Positions 54,996-64,000 of a stretch of DNA of 64,000 bases are shown here, piece by piece. The notes beneath the pieces were generated by a model. It made no database searches, had not been told where the DNA came from, and saw only the letters and a program-made list of their open reading frames with translations. The position numbers and the translations under genes were made by a program. Source of the DNA: Anthopleura xanthogrammica (taxonomy: Eukaryota > Cnidaria > Anthozoa > Actiniaria > Actiniidae); the NCBI GenBank assembly GCA_964019055.1, contig OZ025207.1, positions 3,921,001-3,985,000 of the forward strand, written 5' to 3'. The first letter of the stretch is position 1. The number at the start of each line of letters is the position of its first letter.

Positions 54996-57638
54996 ATGCA
55001 AAGAAAATTAAGTCCTAAACACTACGAAATGGTTGCCCAACACGAACCCAAAGAGCACGAAAACGATTGCAACTGTCTGTCCAATCCAAAAGAATGTGTT
55101 CATACATTTGCCAAGAAAACCTTGGAATTCTTCGACACCTATTTGCTGTTTTTTGGGATGATAATCATCATAGCTATTGGTGTACACTGGACATCTAGTG
55201 GGCTATTCCTTGGGAAAATACAATTTCGTTACATCTGTATTGTCCTGATATTTCTCATCTGTGGCTTACAACTTAAATCTGACGATATTTTCTTGGCTTT
55301 ACAATCTTACAAGGCCATAATATGGAGTATGTTGGCCATTCTTTTCGTAACACCAGCTCTTGGAATACAAATTACGAAGACAATTCACTTCGCGACGTTG
55401 TCAGATGAAAATATTACAACTGAACATTCACTTGTACAAGCCAATGTTTCGGCAATAGGACCAACCGAGTTTGCCCTTGGTTTACAGATATTTTTTGCTG
55501 TTCCTTCTTCTTTTAGTACGGGAGTGATTCTGGTAAGTATAGTTTATGGGCGTGTACTTAAGTACTTAATGAAAGCTGTGGCCGAACTAAGGTCGATGTG
55601 AAGTAAAAGCTACTATTGTAGGTTCGAAAATTGATGAAATTCAGACTAGGAGTATGTGATTAAAACTATTAATTTGAAGTTATCTGTTATAATGATTATT
55701 AGAAAGAGAGGATTTTGTCTCAATATCGCCGGCGTAGTTTTAGGCTAACACTTTAACTCTGAGCTACTACGTCATTTATTTGCTTAGCAATTAAGTTATA
55801 AATGTCTTCCCTCTTTCCGCTCTTCTCTTCTCTTCTCTTCTCTTCTCTTCTCTTCTCTTCTCTTCTCTTCTCTTCTCTTCTCTTCTCTTCTCTTCTCTTC
55901 TCTTCTCTTCTCTTCTCTTCTCTTCTCTTCTCTTCTCTTCTCTTCTCTTCTCTTCTCTTCTCTTCACTCCTCTTCTCTTCTCTTCTCTTCTCTTCACTCC
56001 TCTTCTGTTTTCCCCCTCTCTTCTTATCTAGCTCTCCAATCCTCTTCCATTCTCTGTCCTTTCGTATTCTTTTCTTTAATTCTTTCGTCTCCCAACCTTA
56101 GCTTCATCACCTAATAAATCTGCTTTCTCAATTACTAGGCCGTCATCGCAGGTGGTAACCTAGCTTTAGGTCTCCTAGTGATGCTGATCACAAACATCGT
56201 GGGCGTATTTTCCGTCCCACCATTTCTAATGTGGATGACGTCAATCGATAGTGCTGACGTCAGTGTCAAGGGGTTCGCAATGCTGATGGGATTTTTCGTA
56301 CTGACTGTTATATTACCAACTATGGTAAGATTATAATCAACATTATTTTTATGATAATTTATATAGGTTTGGATAAGTGATTAGTTATTTATCTCGTAAC
56401 TATTTCTTACTTTGGCGAAGAAGACGCGATTTTTCACATCCCGTTGTAATTTGTTTTATCCCACACCATAGAAAATACAGCCAATCAGAAAGCAGGAAAG
56501 CCGTTGTATATTCGTCGGTATTTCACTCTTCCTTCCCATCATGCACTGCGCGTTGAATCTACGCATTTGTATTTGTGGTGTGGGATAAAATGGTTATACA
56601 ATGGTTTCTCGTGGCATACCGTGGATATCCTACTCATCACTTGTATTTTCTTTGTATACAAACTCGCCTAAAGGCTCGTGTGTATACTAGAAACTACAAG
56701 TGACTCGTGTGATATTCCACGTTGTCACTCGAAACCATTGTATGACTAGTATTTATCAACTCAAATCAGTGATATACGCACGCGCCGTGCCTAATAGTCC
56801 TCTTCATAGTTCCCTGCACCATCTTGAAAGGTAGCTGTGCCTTTGCATCGAAGCGAGATGAATGATGAACTTGCAATGATAGACCTTTTTTAACACCTCG
56901 CCGTTCGTCTCGCTTCGATGCAAAGGCACGGCTACCTTTCAAGATGGTGCAGGGAAGTGGGACGGCTATCATTGAACACTCGGGAAGCCATTTTAGTGTT
57001 ATGTCATTCTGAACTTATCATGTGATCCCAGTTATACTCCAGCGCATGTTTGGAAAGCTGCGCGTGCTGAAAATAAGGAGTAACTCAGTAACTCTTCGTG
57101 TTCTTATAGTACTTACCAAGATGAGATAATCTTGTAGGTTGGCAAGGCAATCCGTTTTATCCCCCAAGTACCAGACCATATCGACGCTCACCCGACCCTC
57201 CTTCGTTACATCACCCTCGTATCATTCATCCTATCAACCTGGCCAATGGTCAGTAAGGTTGAAGCAGATGACAAATATGGGAACATCGTTGCCATGAACA
57301 CCATGGCTATACTGGGGTTCACTACTATAATGCACGTCATCTTCCTTCTCCTGAATTGGGTTCTCTGTGGTATCCTCAAGCTGGAGCTGTCAATCAAGAA
57401 GACAGTGGTGGTCCTTGGAAGTCACAAGGCTGTAGCATTTGCATTGACTGTTATCGGGTTTCTTCCCGATTCTGCGGGATCGCGGGACCTGATGGGGCTT
57501 GCTTGTATCATAGCCTACCTCGTGGTCTTGGCCATTGATTCGTTGATTGTTTCTAAGCTGGCGACTGTCGAAGAAGATCCAATGGAACACTTGTTCACCG
57601 AGGAGGAAAAATATAGAAAGCTCTCCATGGGAGAATAA
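54996..57638 (+). CDS. SLC10A7/SBF-like transporter B
   Basis: Exons 54996-55532, 56139-56324 and 57138-57638 join in phase 0 to 407 residues. The two intron positions are the same as in transporter A at 41758-48666 (after SxGVIL and before VGKA). The N-terminus is cytosolic and Cys/His-rich ([14 protein letters not shown]). Membrane segments include [29 protein letters not shown] and [18 protein letters not shown]; sequon NIT lies in the following loop. Exon 2 has the [10 protein letters not shown] motif and exon 3 [29 protein letters not shown] and a short charged tail ending KLSMGE. ATG 54996-54998 is the start; the codon before it is GTG. Paralogy with A is clear, but A has SQKS where B has SHKA, so substrate may differ. 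No duplicated exon was found for B. Confidence 0.87.
55823..56005. repeat. (TCTTC)n microsatellite in intron 1 of transporter B
   Basis: About 36 copies of TCTTC/GAAGA with two interruptions of CACTCC. It ends about 130 bp before exon 2. LFSSL and REEKR frames are artefacts. Confidence 0.96.
56596..56745. repeat. foldback with TACAATGGTTTC arms in intron 2 of B
   Basis: TATACAATGGTTTCTCGTGG and the inverted CACTCGAAACCATTGTAT pair, with CTCATCACTTGTA and TACAAGTGACTCG pairing further inside. Confidence 0.75.
56811..56955. repeat. near-perfect long hairpin in intron 2 of B
   Basis: The left arm TCCCTGCACCATCTTGAAAG...GCATCGAAGCGAGA and its reverse complement match over about 46 bp with one or two mismatches, around a loop of about 55 bp. 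The arms are GC-richer than the surroundings. Confidence 0.9.
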
Positions 57639-58480
57639 AGATAACTCCTTGGGTAGCCTGTGTTCAAACTCTTACAACACACTCCTCCCCTCCCTCACAC
57701 TAATGAATATAAGCAAAGACAAAACTGAAACGAAAACAAACAAAAATAACACGGAAGGAAGCGGTAGAAAGAGTTTACTTGGTATTTTTTGGGGGGAAAT
57801 TTAGGGTATGATTTTCTTATTTTTTTAATGACATACTCGAGGGTCTATTGGGTTCGGTTCGAAATAAAATTTTAAAAATTGAGCGAGTGTGAGTAAAGCT
57901 CTGCAAACAAGATTGCAAGGCACCGATGGTATAAGCTTGTGTCTCGCTTGGACATCACTCAGACTTGTAAAACTTTGACCGCCACAAAATTAAAAGCCAT
58001 TTTCAGTTAGTATTAGGGCGGGCTTACCGTGTTGTGCACGTGTTGTAAATCAGTATCGTACGTTCTTCACTCATACGAAAAAGAAGACGACAAAATCAAG
58101 GATTAAGGAAGACTTTCCTTAATCACACAATTCTGGACTTCGATACACGGAAAACATGTATTTTTTCGGCCGAGAGCATTACGTCATTATCAGCGATGTT
58201 GGAGAAGCGGACAGTCACGAAATTGTTGGGCAAATTTGAAGCTTATGGACACACTTGTACAGTTTTGTGAATATACGCAACTTATACTCTTTGTTCGAGC
58301 TAATAAAAACAAAGTTCTTATATAATATAATATATATTATATCTAATAAAAACAAAGTTTTATAATTCAAACATTTTGATTATAGTAAATAAAAAGTGGT
58401 TTATTATTTGAAGTACACAAAACTTAAAGGTCGAGATAGGACTGAGCAGGCTTGCGCTTTGCATGGAAATTAGTAATTAA

Positions 58481-58527
58481 AGCCTGCGTTTCTACGACAA
58501 CAGTACTGACCAGGAGAAACGCAGGCT
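58481..58527. repeat. perfect 13-bp hairpin AGCCTGCGTTTCT
   Basis: AGCCTGCGTTTCT (58481-58493) and AGAAACGCAGGCT (58515-58527) are exact complements with a 21-nt loop. The stretch 57639-58480 is the 3' flank of transporter B with no gene seen. Confidence 0.8.
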
Positions 58528-58589
58528 CCGTGTGGATTGCGGTTGATAGATTCAAGCGGAACGGCGTTGCTAGAAAATATTCCGCTCAA

Positions 58590-59135
58590 ATTAAGGTGCG
58601 GTAATACGAGGAACAAAATCGTGCAACTTGTCGCGCAACATTGTTGCGCTGCAAGCTGCGGAGCTAATGTTGCTCGTATTACAAATTCGTGCAACAACAA
58701 AACATTGTTGCGCGACTTTGTTGCAGAAGTAAAGCTCTTTATACTCCATGCAACAAAGGAAATCTGTGGCGCGCGGGGTAATAAAACGAGTAACATTCGC
58801 TCTGCAACTTGAAACCCAACAATCTTGCGCGACAAGTTGCCTTATTTTCAGTGTTGCTCGTATAACCGCACCTTTACACTTGGAAATGCGTCGAAACCAT
58901 TCTGTATAATCATTGCGTAACGTAGTACTCGAGAGTACTCGAGAGGGAAACAATGGGAATGTTGCTCGTATTACCAACAAAGTTTCTTTGTTGCAGAGAG
59001 TAGAAAGAGTTTCTCCTTCTACAACAAAATTTTGTTAATGCACGAGGTGGTAATATGAGCCACATTCACTCTGCAACTTGCAACGCAACAATGTTGCGCG
59101 ACAAGTTCCCCCACTTAGTTGCTCGTATTACCGAA
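58590..59135. repeat. GTTGC-saturated foldback, family M9
   Basis: GGTGCGGTAATACGAG and CTCGTATTACC-type ends recur, and between them GTTGCGC, GCGCAAC, TTGCAAC and CAACAAAATTTTGTTG words alternate in both directions. The terminal word TTGCTCGTATTACC occurs at least four times. Confidence 0.75.
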
Positions 59136-59617
59136 CCTATAGAATTCAATCAGGATGCAAGAAAAATTGCCTAATTGAGCAGTGTTAAGGTCTTTTAGTT
59201 TCTAGTTTATACAGTATTTAACAAAAGTTTTGAGGCTTTTTTTGGTTGCGTAAAGACATTTTTAAGTTCGGTTGTTGGACTGTAAAAAACGCGCAGTACA
59301 AGCGCGTCTTGCCCATGATGTTGCGCAACGAAAAAAAAACCCAGAAAGTATTAGACAAGTGTAATTACGTAATGGAAAAACCCTTATTTTTTCCTCAATA
59401 TGGTTTTAATAAAAAAACAATTATAACTTATTCACATAACCTTGAATTAGTGGTTTTGGCTTCTTCGTAGAGAAGGAACAAGAAATTCATTTTCAATGAA
59501 TCAATTAAAAATAATAATACACTTTGTGCTAAGTTCTGCTTACCAGGGGTCCCTTCGTTTTCTGGATAGAACTCCCATAAGTTTGTATGCATTGTTGTAC
59601 GTATTTGGAAAGCGAAA

Positions 59618-59714
59618 AGAAAGTTAGGAAGGAAGGAAGGAAGGAAGGAAGGAAGGAAGGAAGGAAGGAAGGAAGGAAGGAAGGAAGGAAGGAAGAAAGG
59701 AAGGAAGGAAGGAG
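59618..59714. repeat. (AAGG)n microsatellite
   Basis: About 23 copies of GGAA with one GAAAGG slip, directly left of the next M9 element. Confidence 0.96.
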
Positions 59715-59739
59715 ATTGTTGTGTTTCAAGTTACAGAGT

Positions 59740-60065
59740 GAATGTTGCTCATATTACCACCCTGTGCAACAACAAAATTTTGTTGCGCGACTTTGTTGCA
59801 GAAAAAGAAGCGCTTTCTTCTCTCTGCAACAAAGAAAATTGTTGCGCACGGGGCGGTTTTCGAGCAACATTTTCGTATTACCACCCTGTGCAACAACAAA
59901 ATTTTGTTGCGCGACTTTGTTGCAGAAAAAGAAGCGCTTTCTTCTCTCTGCAACAAAGAAAATTGTTGCGCACGGGGCGGTTATTCGAGCAACATTTGCT
60001 CTGCAGCTTGCAATGCAACACTGTTGCGCAACAAGTAGCACGGTTTTGTTGCCCGTATTACCGCC
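59740..60065. repeat. family M9 foldback with internal 110-bp tandem duplication
   Basis: TATTACCACCCTGTGCAACA-to-GCACGGGGCGGTT occurs twice in tandem (about 59752-59861 and 59876-59983) with almost no differences. Each copy contains AACAAAATTTTGTTGCGCGA and TTTGTTGCAGAAAAAGAAGC. The ends are ATTACC and GGTAAT-like. Confidence 0.85.
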
Positions 60066-60229
60066 CCTAAATATAGGCAAGTATTATAGCATACCCTTAA
60101 CACACTCTCTACCCATATTTTAAATAGATTTACGCTTTTCTATAAAACGCCCTAACAATTTTGGCCCTCAAAAAAGGTTTTTTCCAAGATCGCTCTGAAA
60201 GTCGCATCCCTATAAAGCTATGGAAACAC

Positions 60230-60375
60230 TGGGCAATACTGCGCGCAATGTTGCAGGCAATCAATGTTGCGAGCCATGTTACAGGATTTGTTGCACGAAA
60301 TGTTGCTGGAGGAGAAGACGATTCTACTTCAGCAACATTGCCTGCAATATTGCGCGCAATGTTACACCGCGGTTT
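60230..60375. repeat. foldback of GCGCAATGTTGC words
   Basis: GGGCAATACTGCGCGCAATG and the inverted GCAATATTGCGCGCAATGTT bound it. Inner words GTTGCTGGAGG and TTCAGCAACATTGC pair. It lies about 100 bp 3' of the CNBD2-like stop. Confidence 0.75.
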
Positions 60376-60474
60376 CCGCGCTTATATCATTATTATTGTA
60401 CCCGCGCTTAGACCATCTGATACGACCTCTAATGAACTTGTCCCAGGATCACCTCTACCAGAAGAGATTAATTC

Positions 60475-63400
60475 TTACAATTCCTCTACTTTCCCAGGTG
60501 TTGGATTTCTTGACCATTTGCTGTAGCCAGGCTGGATTGCTCGAAAATATAACACATCTGCTATGACTTTGTGCTGGTAACATAAACAAGAAACAACATT
60601 TGGCAATAATTCTCAGGCCTGTTTACACGGATCAGGTTTCATTTGAACACAGTTTCATGACCATGAAACCGTGTCAAAAATAATACGGTTACAGAGCGTT
60701 TGCGTACGAGAACGGTATAAAGTATTAGTCTCAGACATCGTTTTCGAAACATCACGGTTTCGTTACATATTCAATAGATGTCGTGTAAACGCAAGGCGTA
60801 ACCGAGTAGAAAATAACATGGTTTCAAAAGAAACTGCGTCCGTGTTATGACAGTTATTTTATATTGTTAGTTACTTTATAATCAAGAGCAGCCATAGAGA
60901 AATGAGTAACTCATGTTGTTAAAAACGTTTTTATATCTCACCTTAAAATTACTCCACTCCTTGACTTTCTCTTGCTCGATGTATTCTGTCTCTATTTCCT
61001 CCTAAAACACCATGCATACGATATCAATGAATCAATCAATGAATCAATCAATATATCAATCAATCAATCCTTATATATTACCAGAATTGCAATAGACCTC
61101 AGTTTTCGGCTTGGGCGTAATGTTTTCCCGTTTCAGACCACGTGTCATTCTCTAGAGTATCATTTCTTTATTTAACGGTAGCACATCAGAAGACACATGA
61201 ATATGGATACAACTCAAACAAAGAATCTTATTCTCAAGAGAATGACACGTGGTCTGAAATGGGAAAACCTGGTGAAACATTACACCCAAACGAATAAGCA
61301 TGTGATGGTTTGTTCTATGAGAGTACAAAAAAGATATTAAAGTCAGGGACGGATCCAGGGGAGGGGTGCAGGGGATGCGCACCCCCCCCCCCGTGGACTT
61401 TGTGCTCAACTTCGAAGATACCCAAAACGAAATGTTTTTTTTTCCTTATAAGGGGTGCACCCCACCCCCAAGCCTTTGTGTCCCTACTGCAGCTTTGAAG
61501 ATATCCAGTACGACATAACTTTTTCTTTGTTCGATGATATCGGTGATTTTTTCTTTCCTTTCTTTCTTCCTTTCTTTTTTTTTTTTTTGGTTCTTTTTTT
61601 TTTTTTGAAAGTCTGAAGGTCTATTTACTGTTATATTTAAGCATGGCAAATGAACTTTACATACCTCTGTCATACTGGTCTCCATTTCAGAATACGACTG
61701 AACCAACAGTGACTTGGTCACTTCATCTAAATCTGTCATCAAATGAAACGTCGTTTATTACACTAGTATACTATTCAATCAGGCTGTGAACGCTACACAA
61801 GGCATGGTTATAGGGGGCCAAAGAAAAACGTTGGTGCGCGCGCTAATGCAATGATTGGTTTGTCGAGTGCTCTGGGCAGTGATCCTGCCACAATCCTTCA
61901 CAAATAATTGCAAGAAGGCCGTTAAAAGCAGATTTTGCAATGCAAGGCACGCGGCACTGTTACATATTGGACCGAAGCATTCTTTAAAACAAATCACATC
62001 GTATGAGATACTCTTAAGCTAGTGAAAATGCTCAGATAATTCACAGCCAGGGGCATATAGACACACGGAATTTGCACTAATGGGACAAACGTGCTTGCCC
62101 TAACTGCTTTAGGCGGCGTGCGCGCTTAAGCCTGGTTCACACTAGCGACGCAAGCATAAGTATGACGACATACGCAAGCATATATAGTCTTTTACGGTTA
62201 GTTTATATCTTTATATCATCCTTAAAGTACTATCTGCGCTTGCGTATGTCGTTGTGCTTATGCTTGCGTCGCTATGTGAATCTGTGTGAATCAGGGTTTA
62301 TGTTTTGTTTTCAACAATCGATCTTACCATAAACATCTAGAGTAGATATTGTACCAATCACTACCATTGAATCAGTAATCACCCCACAAGGCATAAAACC
62401 GTTCTTTAACACTGTTGTCTCTCCAAACGAGTCCCCAGGCCCCAAGCGACCAATAATAACCTGCTTGGTACGTTTTTCCTGGAACGAGATTCAAGCATAT
62501 AAACTACGTATCATGATTACTCGAGGAGCAATTTTCTCTGCAGCTTGTCTCGCATCGGCGTTGTGACACAAGTTGCATGGAGCATTTGCGGCGTGTAAAC
62601 TACAATGCAAATGTTGCGAGATCACAAGTTGCAGCAATCGTTGCAAAAAGTAGAATTTGTTTCCACTTTTGACAATGACTGTGTCTCCGTTGCACCGTGT
62701 AAGCCCTCTTGCAGCTTGTGTGTGTTGCGAGACAAATTGAAGAGAAAATTTCTCCATGTTATTGGGGTCGTTTTCAAAACCGACTGCCGATCACCACTAC
62801 CACTTGGACAAAGGGAGTACCACCGGGACTGTTAGCAAGTTCGAGCACAATAACTAAAGTATGGCCAAACAAACAAACCTTAATTCTATTGAACCCTAAA
62901 ACAACTGAGTTTTGTGGAGGGAGGAAACCAGGGAACCCGGAAAACCAATTAAGGGAGTGACCTAACAAACTCACTTGTGATGTTGAGTACAGGAATCGAA
63001 CCCAAGACCCCAGAGGTGAGAGGGCGGGTGCACTACCACTACACCACCCTTGATTCCCTAATGTATGTGATGTTGAGTCTAGGAATCAAACCCAAAACCC
63101 CAGAGGTGAGAGGCAAGTGTACTACCACTAGACCACCCTTCATTCCCTAATGTATGTGATGTTGAGTCCAGGAATCAAACCCAAGACCCCAGAGGTGAGA
63201 GGCGGGTGCACTACTGCTACACCCCTATTGATTACCACTGAATCAAGGGAGAGACATCCAACAATCTCTACTAACATGTGATGCAGAGTCCAGCAATCAA
63301 ACCCAAGACCCCAGAGGTGAGAGGTGAGTGCACATGTGATGCTGATCCCGCTACGCTAGCCTTGATTTCAGCCTTTACAGTTATGATATTTACCTTTTTT

Positions 63401-63503
63401 CCGTCAGGAAACGTGTGCGCTACGGTAATCATTCTCTTGAGTGAACAAATTCCTTTCTTGATAAAACCAATAACCTCGCATCTGTCGCCTTCCTTAACCA
63501 GCA
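60475..63503 (-). CDS. CNBD2-like cyclic nucleotide-binding-domain protein, 3' part
   Basis: Five exons on the - strand, 63503-63394, 62478-62328, 61732-61665, 61001-60942 and 60573-60475, all with AG/GT borders and matching phases, encode the last 161 residues; the 5' end lies beyond the window. The cNMP-binding beta-roll is seen as LVKEGDRCEVIGFIKKGICS, then GRLGPGDSFGETTVLKNGF, the phosphate-binding-cassette position. Next come LDEVTKSLL, EEIETEYIEQEKVKEW and IQPGYSKWS, an order I know from CNBD2, a protein needed for sperm flagella in mammals. In the cassette the usual Arg that contacts the cyclic phosphate (R-A/S-A) is replaced by MPCGVI, so ligand binding may be lost. No stop or frameshift was found. 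Introns carry SINEs and MITEs. Confidence 0.85.
60612..60850. mobile_element. MITE family M7 copy in CNBD2-like intron
   Basis: TGTTTACACGGATCAGGTTT and TCATTTGAACACAGTTTCATG at the left match inverted CATGGTTTCAAAAGAAACTG and CGTCCGTGTTATGACAG at the right. ATTCAATAGATGTCGTGTAA and GCAAGGCGTAACCGAGTAGA recur at 63590-63640. Confidence 0.8.
61092..61299. mobile_element. MITE family M2 copy in CNBD2-like intron
   Basis: ATAGACCTCAGTTTTCGGCT start, TCAGACCACGTGTCATTCTC arm and the inverted GAGAATGACACGTGGTCTGA arm; the right end is TTACACCCAAACGAATAAG. Confidence 0.85.
61347..61510. mobile_element. MITE family M8 copy
   Basis: GACGGATCCAGGGGAGGGGT start with a C run and GTGGACTTTGTGC; the second half, GGGGTGCACCCCACCCCCAA, is a related unit. 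The right end is unclear. Confidence 0.65.
62129..62301. mobile_element. MITE with GGTTCACACTAGCGACGCAA termini
   Basis: TAAGCCTGGTTCACACTAGC and GACGCAAGCATAAG, then GACATACGCAAGC, are mirrored by GCTTGCGTATGTC, CTTATGCTTGCGTC and GTGTGAATCAGGGTTTA. It ends 27 bp 3' of a CNBD2-like donor. Confidence 0.87.
62510..62725. repeat. family M9 foldback, CTTGTCTCGCAAC variant
   Basis: GCAGCTTGTCTCGCATCGGC, GTTGTGACACAAGTTGCA and TACAATGCAAATGTTGCGAG face TTGCAGCAATCGTTGCAAAA and TTGCAGCTTGTGTGTGTTGC. It continues to GAGACAAATTGAAGAGAAAA. Confidence 0.7.
62910..63330 (-). mobile_element. SINE family S1 with tandemly repeated tRNA-like head
   Basis: On the - strand the unit reads GGGTGGTGTAGTGGTAGTGC (A box), then CACCTCTGGGGTCTTGGG and GGTTCGATTCCTG (B box). 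It is present about four times (near 63000, 63090, 63180 and 63300, spacing about 90 bp, the last wider), and a single body with GGTTTCCTCCCTCCACAAAA follows at 62910-62930. The body is shared with the other S1 copies. Confidence 0.8.
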
Positions 63504-63552
63504 CTATCAGCCATCAGAAATGAAAAAAATGTACTTTAAAATACGTTCTACT

Positions 63553-63650
63553 TTTGTTAGCGTTTTCAAAACATCACGGTTTCATTACATATTCAATGGA
63601 TGTCGTGTAAACACAAGGCGTAACCGAGTAGAAAATAACACGGTCTAAAG
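63553..63650. mobile_element. MITE family M7 half copy
   Basis: TTTTCAAAACATCACGGTTT, ATTCAATGGATGTCGTGTAA and GGCGTAACCGAGTAGAAAAT equal one arm of 60612-60850. Confidence 0.78.
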
Positions 63651-64000
63651 GCGCGATTACACTTAGCAATTTTCTCTACAACTTGTCTCGCAAAAACGTT
63701 GCGACACACGTTGCAAGAGGGTTTACAAGGTGCAACGAAAATGAATTATACTTTTCGCAACGATTGCTGCAACTTGTAGACTAGCAGCTTGCAGTCAAAA
63801 CATCGCGGTCATCTACAAATGGCTCTCAATCGTGAGACAAACGAATAAGTATTATTTCTTTATTACATTTCCACGATGAATAATATTCTATTGCTGCAAC
63901 TTGTTTTGCAACATTTTTTCAAATTGCACTGTAGGTTACTCGCCGCAATGCTACATGCAACTTGTGCCGCAATGCTGTCGGGAGACAAGTTGAAGAGAAA
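63650..64000. repeat. family M9 foldback running off the window
   Basis: CAACTTGTCTCGCAAAAACG, TTGCGACACACGTTGCAAGA and TTCGCAACGATTGCTGCAAC on the left face GCTGCAACTTGTTTTGCAAC and TGTCGGGAGACAAGTTGAAG on the right. The right end is at or beyond 64000. Confidence 0.72.

Noticed and set aside
55791..56101. SSLLF and REEKR frames in transporter B intron 1
   Set aside because: TCTTC repeat artefact.
59587..60123. 178-codon frame with TTLLQK and LCNNKILL repeats
   Set aside because: Produced by the AAGG microsatellite and duplicated M9 element.
62900..63340. CRISPR-like regular repeat spacing (about 90 bp)
   Set aside because: Units are contiguous tRNA-like SINE heads without unique spacers, in an animal genome.

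Overview
The window is animal nuclear DNA. Genes are split by short introns with consensus GT..AG borders, and three replication-type histone genes carry the metazoan 3' stem-loop. About three quarters of the sequence is introns and intergenic DNA packed with small inverted-repeat transposons, tRNA-derived SINEs and microsatellites. AT richness, small introns, an H1/H3/H4 cluster with divergent H3-H4, and invertebrate-like protein sequences suggest an invertebrate, most likely an anthozoan cnidarian. The taxon is an inference; no species-specific marker was seen.

Layout. 1-5.8 kb: last nine coding exons of GLG1 (Golgi apparatus protein 1), + strand. 5.8-11.5 kb: a gene-free stretch of MITEs and foldback elements. 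11.6-13.6 kb: SYS1 (Golgi membrane protein), - strand, complete in four exons. 13.8-19.0 kb: WRNIP1 (UBZ4-AAA+ ATPase), + strand, complete in six exons; it shares a 210-bp promoter with SYS1. 19-36.5 kb: repeats, with an unrecognised spliced reading frame at 21.3-22.7 kb, a 2.1-kb foldback element, a 0.75-kb pentanucleotide satellite and a duplicated piece of the last WRNIP1 exon. 36.6-40.0 kb: histones H1 (-), H3 (-) and H4 (+). 41.8-48.7 kb: an SLC10A7/SBF-like transporter gene (-) whose third exon exists in two alternative full-length versions. 49.7-51.0 kb: an intronless FAD oxidoreductase of bacterial type (-). 55.0-57.6 kb: a second SLC10A7-like gene (+) with the same intron positions. 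60.5-63.5 kb: 3' part of a CNBD2-like cyclic-nucleotide-binding-domain gene (-).

Relations between genes. GLG1 and SYS1 both act in the Golgi but are not obviously co-regulated. SYS1 and WRNIP1 are head-to-head over a CRE/ETS-like promoter. The two SLC10A7-like genes are paralogues in divergent orientation with the FAD enzyme between them. The most unusual items are the duplicated terminal transporter exon, the bacterial-like oxidoreductase between the paralogues, a tRNA-like gene inside a retroposed insert, and several foldback families built almost entirely from one reiterated short motif and its reverse complement.
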